Of a stretch of DNA of 64,000 nucleotides, positions 7,677 through 16,898 are shown piece by piece; the stretch's first letter is position 1; each line of letters starts with the position of its first letter. This DNA comes from ZC4RG29 sp035304385. Lineage in GTDB: Bacteria > Bacteroidota > Bacteroidia > Cytophagales > Cyclobacteriaceae. The translations under genes were made by a program, and so were the position numbers. The stretch covers positions 1 to 64,000 of the forward strand of contig DATGQD010000041.1 in assembly GCA_035304385.1 (NCBI GenBank), read 5' to 3'. The notes under the pieces are model-generated. The model was not told where the DNA came from. It saw only the letters and a program-made list of their open reading frames with translations, and ran no database searches.

Positions 7677-8849
7677 GTGTCAGATCGGTACAACCGCCGG
7701 GGGGTCTCAGCATCCAAGGAAGACGTGCACAAGGCCATCGGCAAACTGGACAAAGGACTCTTTCCCACCGCTTTCTGCAAGATCGTTGAAGACCGGCTTG
7801 GCGGCGACCCCGCTTATTGCACTGTTATGCATGCCGACGGCGCCGGCACCAAGTCATCCCTGGCTTACCTCTACTGGAAAGAGACAGGCGACCTGTCAGT
7901 GTGGAAAGGCATTGCGCAGGATGCCATCGTCATGAACATCGATGACCTGCTTTGTGTGGGCGTCACCTCCGATATTCTGTTATCATCTACCATCGGTCGC
8001 AACAAGACGCTTGTCCCCGGCGAAGTGATCAGCGCGATCATTGAAGGCACCGAAGATTTTCTTGCCCTGCTGCGCGATCACGGCCTTAACGTATGGAGCA
8101 CTGGCGGAGAAACAGCCGATGTTGGCGATCTGGTGCGCACTGTCATTGTCGACAGCACCGTGACGGCGCGCATGAAACGGGAAGATGTGATCGACAACGC
8201 CAACATACGTGCCGGCGATGTGATTGTAGGACTGGCTTCTTTCGGAAAAGCAAGCTATGAGTCCGAGTATAATGGCGGCATGGGCAGCAATGGACTCACC
8301 TCGGCACGGCACGACATCTTCGATCACGCTTATGCCAGCAAGTATCCTGAGTCATACGATCCGGCTGTTCCCGATGACCTCGTGTATTCCGGTCGCTACC
8401 AACTAACGGACATGATCCCTGAAGCCGGTGTGGATGCGGGCAAACTCGTACTCTCACCTACCCGCACCTATGCCCCGGTTATGGTACCGGTTTTGAATCG
8501 ATACCGGAAACAAATTCACGGCATCATACATTGTAGTGGCGGCGCGCAAACCAAAGTGTTACACTTCATCGAGAGCGTACATGTGATCAAGGACAATCTT
8601 TTTGACATACCGCCCTTGTTCCGGATCATCCAGGAAGAAAGTGGAACGGATTGGCGTGAAATGTACAAGGTGTTTAACATGGGGCATCGGATGGAGCTGT
8701 ACCTGGAAGAAGGCATTGCCGACGCGATCATCGACATCGCGGGCAGCCTGGGTGTGGCGGCAAAGATTGTGGGTCGCGTAGAAGATGCATCCGAAGCACA
8801 AGTGACGATCAAAAGCCCGTTTGGCGAATTTCAATACAAAAAATCATGA
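7677..8849 (+). CDS. purM: Phosphoribosylformylglycinamidine cyclo-ligase (AIR synthetase)
   Basis: About 390 aa. PurM closes the imidazole ring of AIR from FGAM with ATP in purine synthesis. It shows GAGTKSSLAY near residue 57, TGGETADVGD near residue 142 and CSGGAQTKV, as in the longer PurM form found in Bacteroidota. The chosen start is GTG at 7677, giving (M)SDRYNRRGVSASKE, which matches where family members begin; a TTG at 7647 would add ten unrelated residues. Its stop overlaps the lgt start (ATGA), so the two are translationally coupled. Confidence 0.93.
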   Translation: MSDRYNRRGVSASKEDVHKAIGKLDKGLFPTAFCKIVEDRLGGDPAYCTVMHADGAGTKSSLAYLYWKETGDLSVWKGIAQDAIVMNIDDLLCVGVTSDILLSSTIGRNKTLVPGEVISAIIEGTEDFLALLRDHGLNVWSTGGETADVGDLVRTVIVDSTVTARMKREDVIDNANIRAGDVIVGLASFGKASYESEYNGGMGSNGLTSARHDIFDHAYASKYPESYDPAVPDDLVYSGRYQLTDMIPEAGVDAGKLVLSPTRTYAPVMVPVLNRYRKQIHGIIHCSGGAQTKVLHFIESVHVIKDNLFDIPPLFRIIQEESGTDWREMYKVFNMGHRMELYLEEGIADAIIDIAGSLGVAAKIVGRVEDASEAQVTIKSPFGEFQYKKS

Positions 8850-9682
8850 TGCATTCTTTCCTGTCGTACATCATCTGGTCTGTCGACCCGGAAATCTTCA
8901 CCATTCCCGGCGTAGACTGGCCCATTCGCTGGTATGGGCTCATGTGGGCTCTCGGACTCATCCTGAGCCAGCAGATCATGTATCATATTTTCAAAGTGGA
9001 ACAACGGCCGGTAAAGGACGTGGACACGCTCACGTTGTATATTATCCTGGCGACGTTCATCGGGGCGCGCTTCGGTCACTTTCTTTTCTACGATCCATCG
9101 GTGTTCATCACCGATCCGCTTTCCATAATCCTTCCTCCCTACGCCGGGCTTGCCAGTCACGGCGCAGCTATCGGGATCCTCATCGGATTATATCTCTTTT
9201 GTCGCAAGCTCAAGTACAACTACTTCTGGATGGTTGACCGGCTTGTCATCGTTGTCTGCATTACGGGAGGCTTCATCCGTCTGGGCAACCTGATGAACTC
9301 GGAAATCATCGGCATTCCCACCACCGTACCCTGGGCTTTCGTCTTCGAACTGGTGGACGACGTACCCCGCCACCCCGCACAGCTTTACGAGGCCATCTAC
9401 TGCTTCCTGTTGTTTGGCTTGCTGTATTACATATGGAAGGTCAAGCGTCACCAGGTAGCCACCGGTTTTATCTTTGGTGTTTTTCTCGTGGTACTCTGGT
9501 CGCTACGCTTCGTCGATGAGTTCTTCAAAGAAGTTCAGGAACCGTTTGAAGAGAACCTGTTGTTGAACATGGGGCAGATCTTGAGTATCCCGTTTGTGAT
9601 TGCAGGGATTATTATCCTGATCAAGACAAGAAAGAGGGCAGAGGGAGGAAAGGGAGACCAGATCAACCCTGTTTCGCCTTAG
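8846..9682 (+). CDS. lgt: Prolipoprotein diacylglyceryl transferase
   Basis: 278-aa inner-membrane enzyme that transfers diacylglycerol from phosphatidylglycerol to the lipobox cysteine of prolipoproteins. Seven or so membrane spans are visible, with the family signature GGFIRLGNLMNSE near residue 137 and RHPAQLYEA near residue 172. An ATGATG places the start at 8846 or 8849, and 8846 overlaps the purM stop. The many lipoproteins in this window depend on it. Its TAG stop shares bases with the stop of the lipoprotein gene on the other strand. Confidence 0.95.
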   Translation: MMHSFLSYIIWSVDPEIFTIPGVDWPIRWYGLMWALGLILSQQIMYHIFKVEQRPVKDVDTLTLYIILATFIGARFGHFLFYDPSVFITDPLSIILPPYAGLASHGAAIGILIGLYLFCRKLKYNYFWMVDRLVIVVCITGGFIRLGNLMNSEIIGIPTTVPWAFVFELVDDVPRHPAQLYEAIYCFLLFGLLYYIWKVKRHQVATGFIFGVFLVVLWSLRFVDEFFKEVQEPFEENLLLNMGQILSIPFVIAGIIILIKTRKRAEGGKGDQINPVSP

Positions 9683-10722
9683 CGCCCTTCCAGGCTAACC
9701 TTTTTTTCTCCCCGTTTGCCGTTGAATGCTTTGATAACGCGGGTATCCATCCTGCTCGTTCCATCCACGGTTACGATGTTGGAAATATCGGTGTAATGTA
9801 ACCCGTTCTTGACCATCGTCTGAATGATCTCCGGGGGCCCCTTGTGATTGGGATCTGAAGCATTGTCGTAGACATTAATATTAGCAAGGGTGTACGCGCC
9901 AGTGAACTCAAGGGGCGCTGTGGCCCCGTTAAGGTTTCCACCGAAGTTAGCGAAGGAGACATAAAAATTTACATCATCAGCCGTCCCACCCCAATAGGTG
10001 TAGCTCAAGCCGTAAGTACCGTCGGGAAAACCACCCGGAATCAACAATGCTTCGAAGTCCGAATCTTCAGCTGCAGATCCCCCCAGGTTAGTAAAATCCT
10101 CGGCAGGCGTTTCGGGATCATCCAACCATAACCAAAGGTCCATATCTACATCGCCTGTCTGACCTTCCGTTCCGTTGTCCCAGGTCAGAATCACAAACGT
10201 GTCATCCTCAAATATTCTGAGTGTGAAAATATTCTGCGACCCCTGGACAAGCTCGGCAGGACCAGAAACTACTGACTCGAGTGTGAGAATGACTGTAACA
10301 AATGGGTTGGTCTCATTTTCAGCATCAAAGTCGAAGTTTTCAAAAACCGTAATGGTTATCACGGCCTCCGTGGCGCCAGGACCGATAGTGAGATACTCGC
10401 TGTTTCCCTTGATCTCAAAGTTGCCGATATCCGAAGGCGTATTCTTTATGGCCGTACCGCCAATGGTATATGCTATTACAGCGGTCTCGTCAAGAGGTCT
10501 GTCCAATAAAAGCTTTACCTCGATATCACGACCAGTGGCGCCATTGAAGTACAGGGGATGAAAGGATGCCGGTGTTCCATCAGACTCCGTGATATCCATA
10601 CTTTCCTGAGCAAAGGAAATTTTCGCTCTCGGCTTCTCATCATCCTTACACGATGAAAAAACCCCCATCCCCAGCACAACCATGATAGCGGGGATCCAGC
10701 CAATTGTACGACCTACGTTCAT
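9679..10722 (-). CDS. Surface or periplasmic lipoprotein, acidic beta-rich
   Basis: 347 aa with a hydrophobic signal and lipobox FSSC followed by KDDEK. The rest is acidic and beta-strand rich. An early stretch (FAQESMDITESDG through TIGPGATEAVITITVFENFDFD) resembles the pattern of Calx-beta-type extracellular domains. A later part has DMDLWLWLDDP and repeated aromatic/Gly segments suggesting another beta-sandwich. No catalytic motif is seen and no function is proposed. The stop shares TTAG with lgt. Divergent from the M1 peptidase gene with a palindrome between them. Confidence 0.8.
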   Translation of the reverse strand: MNVGRTIGWIPAIMVVLGMGVFSSCKDDEKPRAKISFAQESMDITESDGTPASFHPLYFNGATGRDIEVKLLLDRPLDETAVIAYTIGGTAIKNTPSDIGNFEIKGNSEYLTIGPGATEAVITITVFENFDFDAENETNPFVTVILTLESVVSGPAELVQGSQNIFTLRIFEDDTFVILTWDNGTEGQTGDVDMDLWLWLDDPETPAEDFTNLGGSAAEDSDFEALLIPGGFPDGTYGLSYTYWGGTADDVNFYVSFANFGGNLNGATAPLEFTGAYTLANINVYDNASDPNHKGPPEIIQTMVKNGLHYTDISNIVTVDGTSRMDTRVIKAFNGKRGEKKVSLEGR

Positions 10723-10754
10723 AAAATCAGATTTTCGCCATTGTTGGCGTTAAC

Positions 10755-10781
10755 AAATTAATCAATCGGTTTGATTAATTT
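10755..10781. promoter_or_regulatory. 27-bp palindrome in a divergent promoter region
   Basis: AAATTAATCAA (10755-10765) and TTGATTAATTT (10771-10781) are perfect 11-bp inverted arms around TCGGT. The site lies 33 nt from the lipoprotein start on one side and 28 nt from the M1 peptidase start on the other. This is the layout of an operator for a dimeric repressor controlling both. The regulator is not identifiable here. Confidence 0.6.
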
Positions 10782-10809
10782 CAGCACCAGCCGCAATAAT
10801 TATCCGATC

Positions 10810-12654
10810 ATGAGAAAATGGCGTGTATTTTTTATTTTTTTCGCGTTCGCCTGTGGAAAGGAAATGAATGACAACAGCCCGATAAAACCCGATCCCCATT
10901 CTTACGCCAATTCGGGCCAATGCGTCGTTACCCATCTCGACTGGCGGGCGACGGTGGACTTTGCCGCAAAGCGGATTTCAGCGACGGCCACCTGGCGCAT
11001 CGACCGCCGGGGCGGCGATGAAATCGTCCTGGACGTTAAGTCCCTCGAAATCAACAGCATCTTCCTCGATGATAATCACCCTGCCAGTTTCTCGGTGGAA
11101 GGCGCCGACCCCGTATTGGGCCAGGCATTGCGCATCCGCCTCGAACCCAATACCAGCAAAATCACCATCCACTATCATACAACTCCCAACGCTGAAGCGC
11201 TCCAATGGCTCACCCCGGAGCAGACCGCAGGTCGCCAGCATCCATTCCTTTTCACCCAATCGCAGGCCATCCTGGCCCGCACCTGGATTCCCTGTCAGGA
11301 TTCTCCGGGCGTCCGCTTCACCTACACCGCTGAAGTCACCGTCCCTCCCGGTCTGCTGGCGTTGATGAGCGCCTCCAACCCGGTTGAGAAAAACGATTCG
11401 GGGATCTACACCTTCGAAATGAAACAACCGGTGCCCTCCTATCTGATGGCCCTCACCGTGGGCGACATCGCGTTCCATGCCATTAGCGAACGCAGCGGCG
11501 TTTACGCGGAACCGGCCACGCTGGAAGCAGCCGCCTGGGAGTTCGCCGACCTGGAAAAGATGATTGCCGCAGCCGAAGAACTTTACGGACCTTATCTGTG
11601 GGATCGGTACGACGTTATCGTACTCCCTCCAAGTTTCCCTTTCGGGGGGATGGAAAATCCGCGGCTTACGTTCGTGACGCCGACGCTTCTCGCCGGCGAC
11701 CGTTCATTGACATCGGTTATTGCTCACGAACTCGCGCATAGCTGGTCCGGTAACCTGGTCACCAACAAAACGTGGAACGACTTCTGGCTTAACGAAGGAT
11801 TTACGGTGTACTTCGAAACGCGCATCATGGAGAAACTCTACGGCCGCGAACATGCCGAAATGCTCGCCGTCCTTAACCTCCACGATCTCGAAACCGACAT
11901 GCGCGAAATCGCCGGGGGGCCACATCCCGACGACACAAAACTCAAACTCAGCCTGGAAGGCCGTAACCCCGACGAAGCCGCGACAGACGTAGCATACAAC
12001 AAAGGCTACTTCTTCCTGCGCACCCTGGAAGAGAAGTTCGGTCGCGATAAATTCGACGCGTTCCTCCGTGACTACTTTTCCACGTACGCATTTTCAGTGA
12101 TGGACACTGAAACCTTTATTGACGTGTTCAAGACCTACTATCGCGAACATTTCGACATACACCTTGATGACGACCTGTTCAACTCCTGGATCTATTCGCG
12201 CGGGCTGCCCGCCGGCTTCACACCGCCCGCCTCCGACCGGTTTGCAAGCGTTGAGGAGGCGGCACGTAGTGCACTTCAAGGTGACGACATAACGACAACA
12301 GATTGGCTAACCCAGGAGTGGCTTCACTTTCTCAATGTGCTGCCCGATACGTTGACACAGCGGCAACTCAGCCACCTGGATCGGCTGGGCCGGTTCACTG
12401 AATCGGGAAACGCTGAGATTTTCAGCGCGTGGAGCGTGATCGCAGTGCGCAACAACTATCCTCCTATCCGCGAACCCCTTCGCCGCTTTCTTATTAATAC
12501 CGGACGCCGCAAGTTCCTGACACCCCTTTACACGGAGCTGGCAAAAACCGCCGATGGCCGTGCGTTCGCTGAAGAAGTATACCGCAGCGCCAGACCGAAC
12601 TATCACTTCGTGTCGACGAACACCATCGACAAAGTGTTGTCGTTCACACCTTGA
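10810..12654 (+). CDS. Lipoprotein M1 aminopeptidase, leukotriene A4 hydrolase-like
   Basis: About 614 aa. A short signal ending FACG gives a lipobox, so the enzyme is probably anchored in the envelope. The zinc site is HELAH at residue 306 with NEGF carrying the third ligand, and the exopeptidase motif is GGMENP near residue 279. A C-terminal helical domain follows (from about 470), as in the LTA4H/aminopeptidase B branch. It trims N-terminal residues from peptides. The start at 10810 is chosen because it directly precedes the signal; an upstream TTG at 10771 lies inside the palindrome. Ends 6 nt from the convergent M2 peptidase. Confidence 0.93.
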   Translation: MRKWRVFFIFFAFACGKEMNDNSPIKPDPHSYANSGQCVVTHLDWRATVDFAAKRISATATWRIDRRGGDEIVLDVKSLEINSIFLDDNHPASFSVEGADPVLGQALRIRLEPNTSKITIHYHTTPNAEALQWLTPEQTAGRQHPFLFTQSQAILARTWIPCQDSPGVRFTYTAEVTVPPGLLALMSASNPVEKNDSGIYTFEMKQPVPSYLMALTVGDIAFHAISERSGVYAEPATLEAAAWEFADLEKMIAAAEELYGPYLWDRYDVIVLPPSFPFGGMENPRLTFVTPTLLAGDRSLTSVIAHELAHSWSGNLVTNKTWNDFWLNEGFTVYFETRIMEKLYGREHAEMLAVLNLHDLETDMREIAGGPHPDDTKLKLSLEGRNPDEAATDVAYNKGYFFLRTLEEKFGRDKFDAFLRDYFSTYAFSVMDTETFIDVFKTYYREHFDIHLDDDLFNSWIYSRGLPAGFTPPASDRFASVEEAARSALQGDDITTTDWLTQEWLHFLNVLPDTLTQRQLSHLDRLGRFTESGNAEIFSAWSVIAVRNNYPPIREPLRRFLINTGRRKFLTPLYTELAKTADGRAFAEEVYRSARPNYHFVSTNTIDKVLSFTP

Positions 12655-12660
12655 GCGGCA

Positions 12661-14484
12661 TCAGGGTGTTTCCGGCAAGGTGTGTGTGCGTCCTTCGTTT
12701 TGCGCTTTCAACCAGTCCATTAATGGAGAAAAATAATCGAGCAAAGGACGGGCGCTGACCGCCGTGCCCAGGTTCTCCTGAAGGTGTTCCCGCCAGTCTA
12801 CCGTAGCGCCGGTTTCCATTAACTGCTTCAGGAAGGCACCCGTTTCCTGGCTACCCCAATAGTTCGTTGCATGCACGCTCTGGTTCAGGATATTTTTTGC
12901 GATGTGATCGTGAAACTGGAACAACAGAATCTCCGCCATGGCATAGTCGTAATACTGGGCAGGATCGTCAATGATGTGCGTCTTCGTACAGGCATCGCAA
13001 TACTCCTCACCGCGATCGGCAGGCGGCACAATGCCCTGGTATTGTTTGGCAAGCGCCCACCATGTCTCATTGAACTTATCAGGCGAAAGTTCTTCCGCAT
13101 ACAACTGATGTTCAAAACGCGTCATGACACCCGCTGCCCACGGAATCAGTACGACGTGGTTCAACGCGTCGGCCAGCAACTTCATGGTGTCGTCGGTCGT
13201 AGCGTCGGCAGGTACGAGGCCTTGCGACTGAAGTAAGGGCTTTTGCAATGAAGCGAGTCCGATCTGGCTGCCAATGGCTTCATGGAACGCACGGTTGGCG
13301 CCTTCGCGAAGTACGTACGGAACTTCGGGGCGTGTATACGCCATGAAGTAATAGACATGACCCAATTCGTGAAGTGTCGTTTCCCACCATTCGGCGTTGG
13401 CCTCGACGCTCATCAGCGATCGGACATCATCCTTCAGGTCCATATGCCAGGCCGACGCGTGATTGTTCTTTTTGTAATCGGCATCGGGCGGTAGCGGATA
13501 GAGGCTCGACTTTTCGTAGAACGATGGGGGAAGCGCAGGAAATCCGAGCGACTTATAGAATTCCTCGCCGGTGCGCACAATCCATTCCGCTGATTTGGTT
13601 TGGAGTGCGCCATCGATGTTCAGTCCTTCCACCTTGACCATCGCCGCCCAATCCTGAGCCCATTGGTTGGGCAGCCAATCTGCCGGCAGGTATTCCGGCA
13701 CGGGTTGGTTGTATCGTTTGGCCAGCTCATACCGCGCCCAGGTGTGAAGCTCACGATATAGGGGCCATACGTCGCGGATAAATCCGCCCGTCATGTCAAG
13801 CATCTCCTCGCTGGTCATTCCATATTCGGAAACCTGGTAGGTGAAAAAGTCGGAAAAGCCCAAACCGCGTACCGACTCGTTACGGAGATCGCGAAGTTTC
13901 ACCAGCCCCGGCTTTAACGATCGTCCCACTTCCTTGCTGGCTTCCCAGGCTTTCCGCTTTTGGGTGAGACCTGCATCGGATGCCAGGATGTTATTGATGT
14001 CATTCTTTGTTACCGAACGGTTGTCGATACGAAAGTCGAAGCCGTAAAGGATTTTTGTCTGATCGCCTTGTACGGTTATCAATTCCTTTACTGCGTCAGC
14101 CGCCGTAGCCGGGCTGGCGCCTGCCGCAAAGAGGATAGCATCAAATTGCTTTTCCTGTAACGGGGTAAGCTGATCACGCTGATCGAGGTACTTTCTTGCC
14201 GAATCGATATTGGCCTGGCTGCCCCGGAAGTCGGTATACGCTTTGCGGGCCCGTTCGTAGGCCCGTTGCGTAGCCGTATCTCCTTCAACGATATGCGTAT
14301 TGAGCAGCCATTCCGCTTCGGCGGCCGCGGTGTACAGGCGCTGATATTCATCGTTGTACGCCGCGAGGTACGCGTCAGCAGTTGAATGAAGGGCGGCTTT
14401 GCGTTCTTCGGCCGACGGTTTACACGACGCTATGACCGCCAGCACGGCTAAGAGGAGGGGATGTCGAAAGGGATTGAATTGCAT
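12661..14484 (-). CDS. Lipoprotein peptidase family M2 (ACE-like dipeptidyl carboxypeptidase)
   Basis: 607 aa with signal and lipobox IASCKPS. The M2 gluzincin site is HELGH at residue 372 with the third ligand in FHEAIG near 400, matching angiotensin-converting-enzyme-type peptidases that remove C-terminal dipeptides. The protein is mostly helical with a coiled N-terminal part, and length fits a single ACE domain. It converges with the M1 lipoprotein peptidase, suggesting a shared role in peptide degradation at the envelope. Family is clear; physiological substrates are not. Confidence 0.92.
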   Translation of the reverse strand: MQFNPFRHPLLLAVLAVIASCKPSAEERKAALHSTADAYLAAYNDEYQRLYTAAAEAEWLLNTHIVEGDTATQRAYERARKAYTDFRGSQANIDSARKYLDQRDQLTPLQEKQFDAILFAAGASPATAADAVKELITVQGDQTKILYGFDFRIDNRSVTKNDINNILASDAGLTQKRKAWEASKEVGRSLKPGLVKLRDLRNESVRGLGFSDFFTYQVSEYGMTSEEMLDMTGGFIRDVWPLYRELHTWARYELAKRYNQPVPEYLPADWLPNQWAQDWAAMVKVEGLNIDGALQTKSAEWIVRTGEEFYKSLGFPALPPSFYEKSSLYPLPPDADYKKNNHASAWHMDLKDDVRSLMSVEANAEWWETTLHELGHVYYFMAYTRPEVPYVLREGANRAFHEAIGSQIGLASLQKPLLQSQGLVPADATTDDTMKLLADALNHVVLIPWAAGVMTRFEHQLYAEELSPDKFNETWWALAKQYQGIVPPADRGEEYCDACTKTHIIDDPAQYYDYAMAEILLFQFHDHIAKNILNQSVHATNYWGSQETGAFLKQLMETGATVDWREHLQENLGTAVSARPLLDYFSPLMDWLKAQNEGRTHTLPETP

Positions 14485-14619
14485 AGGTTATAATGTTTTA
14501 GGCAAGCGTAAATTAGTGAATCGCGTCAAGCCAAAAAGCGGAGGTCTGAAATATTTCGTGCCCTGATTGATCCGCAACGTTTTGATGATCAACTTAAACC
14601 GTCAATCAACCTTTCGCGC

Positions 14620-15975
14620 ATGTCATTTTTCAAGAAACTGAAGTCCACGGCAACGCTCCTGAAGGAGATCGATCTGGACCAAATCGCACGCCTTTCCGAG
14701 AAAGTCGATCTCAAAAAGATGGTGGGCCTCGTAAGTCAGATGAAAGAAGAGGACCTACAAAAGCTGATGAAAGCGATGTCGGGTGGTTCCCGCGACCGCA
14801 AGGTCCCTGAAATCGACGGCGACTTTTACGATCTGAGCCATTTGCTTACGCCTGAAGAGCGGGAGATCCAGCTGCGCGTGCGCGAGTTCATGAACACTAC
14901 GATCCGGCCCATTGTGAATGAGTATTGGTTGAAAGATGAATTTCCCCATCAGATCATTCCGGAGATGGCTAAGCTTGATGTGTGCGGGCTCACCTATCAC
15001 GGTTATGGATGCCCCGGAAAGTCATCGCTGCTGGAAGGCTTCCTCGCCATGGAGATGGCGCGGGTGGACACCTCCATCTCTACCTTCTTCGGTGTACAGA
15101 GTGGGCTTGCCATGGGTTCCATATACTACTGTGGCTCGGAGGCGCAAAAGCAGGAATGGATCCCCCCCATGCAAAAGATGGAAGTTATCGGCGCCTTCGG
15201 ATTGACGGAACCGGAAGTCGGGTCGGCCGTGGCCGGAGGGCTGACGACAACGTGCAAGCGGCTGGGCGACAAATGGATCCTCAATGGTCAGAAGAAATGG
15301 ATCGGCAATGCAACGTTCTCCGACCTTACCATCATCTGGGCGCGCGACCTGGACGACGGAAACGTAAAAGGCTTTATTGTTGAAAAACACTTTCCGGGAT
15401 TCCAGGCAGAAAAGATCAAAGGGAAGATGGCATTGCGCATCGTACAGAATGCGCTGATCACACTCACCGACTGCGAAGTACCTGAAAGTCACCGTCTGCA
15501 ACAGGCCAACGGATTCAGGGATACCGCCAAAGTATTACGCATGACACGAGCCGGTGTCGCCTGGCAAGCTGTGGGGTGCGCACGCGGCGCGTATGAAACT
15601 GCCCTCCGCTATACCCATGAGCGACACCAGTTTGGACGCCCGATCGGTGGCTTCCAAATGGTTCAGGACCTCCTCGTGGAAATGCTGAGTAATCTTACGG
15701 CCATGCAGACGATGGTATTCCGGTTATCTCAATTACAGGATCAGGGTAAGCTGACCGACGAGCACGCGTCGCTCGCGAAAGTATTCTGCACGCTACGGAC
15801 GCGTGACATTGTAAGTCACGCCCGCGAGCTCTTTGGCGGCAACGGCATTCTGATAAAACACGACATCGCGCGATTCGTTGCCGATGCTGAAGCCATCTAT
15901 TCCTACGAAGGAACCAAGGAAATCAATACGCTTATTGTCGGAAGGGCCATTACGGGTCAGAGCGCATTCGTTTGA
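14620..15975 (+). CDS. Acyl-CoA dehydrogenase, glutaryl-CoA dehydrogenase-like
   Basis: 451 aa FAD enzyme. The first ~60 residues are a charged helical extension; the core starts near DLSHLLTPEE. Family motifs include GAFGLTEPEVGS, KKWIGNATFSD, and the C-terminal YEGTKEINTLIVGRAITG with the Glu that serves as catalytic base in the glutaryl-CoA dehydrogenase branch. That enzyme oxidises and decarboxylates glutaryl-CoA to crotonyl-CoA in lysine/tryptophan degradation. No other pathway gene is adjacent, so the substrate is inferred from family only. Confidence 0.85.
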   Translation: MSFFKKLKSTATLLKEIDLDQIARLSEKVDLKKMVGLVSQMKEEDLQKLMKAMSGGSRDRKVPEIDGDFYDLSHLLTPEEREIQLRVREFMNTTIRPIVNEYWLKDEFPHQIIPEMAKLDVCGLTYHGYGCPGKSSLLEGFLAMEMARVDTSISTFFGVQSGLAMGSIYYCGSEAQKQEWIPPMQKMEVIGAFGLTEPEVGSAVAGGLTTTCKRLGDKWILNGQKKWIGNATFSDLTIIWARDLDDGNVKGFIVEKHFPGFQAEKIKGKMALRIVQNALITLTDCEVPESHRLQQANGFRDTAKVLRMTRAGVAWQAVGCARGAYETALRYTHERHQFGRPIGGFQMVQDLLVEMLSNLTAMQTMVFRLSQLQDQGKLTDEHASLAKVFCTLRTRDIVSHARELFGGNGILIKHDIARFVADAEAIYSYEGTKEINTLIVGRAITGQSAFV

Positions 15976-16088
15976 AATACACTGCTACGGCAGATTGGAG
16001 TAGTCGCTGTTCGTTGATCCGAATGATGCGGGAAATTTTTGCAGCGTGCGACAACCTCAGGGCGCTATTGCGTGTCTATAGAATCGAT

Positions 16089-16190
16089 ATGGCATCTCTC
16101 ACGATTCGCAGAATACTTTTACTGATCATCGGCATCGCTGTCGCGATCGCTACCGGCCTTTTTACCGGTGTACTGGGTATGGGGATGTGA
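16089..16190 (+). CDS. Possible 33-aa single-span membrane peptide
   Basis: MASLTIRRILLLII begins a frame that is almost wholly hydrophobic and ends FTGVLGMGM, one plausible membrane helix after a positive N-terminus. The frame stays open upstream to 15972, where a TTG overlaps the dehydrogenase stop, but those residues look random. No strong ribosome site is seen. It could be chance; it ends 7 nt from the convergent LEA14-like gene. Confidence 0.3.
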   Translation: MASLTIRRILLLIIGIAVAIATGLFTGVLGMGM

Positions 16191-16197
16191 CCGTAAT

Positions 16198-16671
16198 CTA
16201 TAGTCTTATCCTAACTTCGTCTTTATAATCCACGGGCACCCGAAGCGGCAGGCCCCTATAGTTGAGCTTCAGCGCGCCCTTGTAGTGGACTTCCATTTTA
16301 CGACCACCGATCATTCCCAACACGGTGTCGAGAAAGCTGAGGTCTTCTGCTGCCAGCGTCACCTCAAGGGGGACAATAAATTCGGACTGGGCCGGAATTT
16401 GCATTTTCAGGTCCTGGTCTATTTCCGCAGCCTTTTTTCCGTCGACGAATATGTCCACCGTGAGGCTCCGGAGTTTCATGCGTATCGTATTGGGGTTATA
16501 AAAAACTGCATTCGCCTTTAATTTGGGTTTTCCACTCCCGTCAACGACTACGTCACGGATGTGCCGGAACTCGATGTCTTCCTTTGGACCGCAGGACAGT
16601 GTGGTGACAACCAGGATAACCGAAACCAGCGAAAGCGCGATCCCTGAAAACGGGGGAAAATTTCTTGCCAT
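16198..16671 (-). CDS. LEA14-like lipoprotein
   Basis: About 157 aa. After a signal ending LSCGPKED (lipobox) there is one LEA type 2/WHy-like beta domain: alternating strands around NAVFYNPNTIRMKLRS, SEFIVPLEVTLAAED and HYKGALKLNYRG. Such domains are stress-linked in plants and common in bacterial envelopes; a binding role is unknown. The start at 16671 (MARN) puts the signal in the right place; upstream Mets add a cysteine-rich stretch with no signal character. Confidence 0.8.
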   Translation of the reverse strand: MARNFPPFSGIALSLVSVILVVTTLSCGPKEDIEFRHIRDVVVDGSGKPKLKANAVFYNPNTIRMKLRSLTVDIFVDGKKAAEIDQDLKMQIPAQSEFIVPLEVTLAAEDLSFLDTVLGMIGGRKMEVHYKGALKLNYRGLPLRVPVDYKDEVRIRL

Positions 16672-16759
16672 ATCAATGGTTCTACACATAACGCAGGCGC
16701 GTCTGTACATCAAGACACGCTGACCCCGGATTTGTTACAATTACCAAGCCAGCAAAATA

Positions 16760-16844
16760 GGGCGAAAAAATGAAATCACTCGGCCGTATTCGCAACATGT
16801 CACGCCGTCCAACGATTCTGTGGGTACACCCGCTTTTTTCGCCC
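16760..16844. repeat. Long-range 11-bp inverted repeat upstream of polA
   Basis: GGGCGAAAAAA (16760-16770) and TTTTTTCGCCC (16834-16844) are perfect complements 63 nt apart, between the divergent LEA14-like gene and polA. It could form a long hairpin in the polA leader or be a paired binding site. Confidence 0.5.
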
Positions 16845-16898
16845 ATGGCCGACCATCCTGCTGTTTGGCTTCCGGAGCCGTATTGCTAAGTTGCGGGC

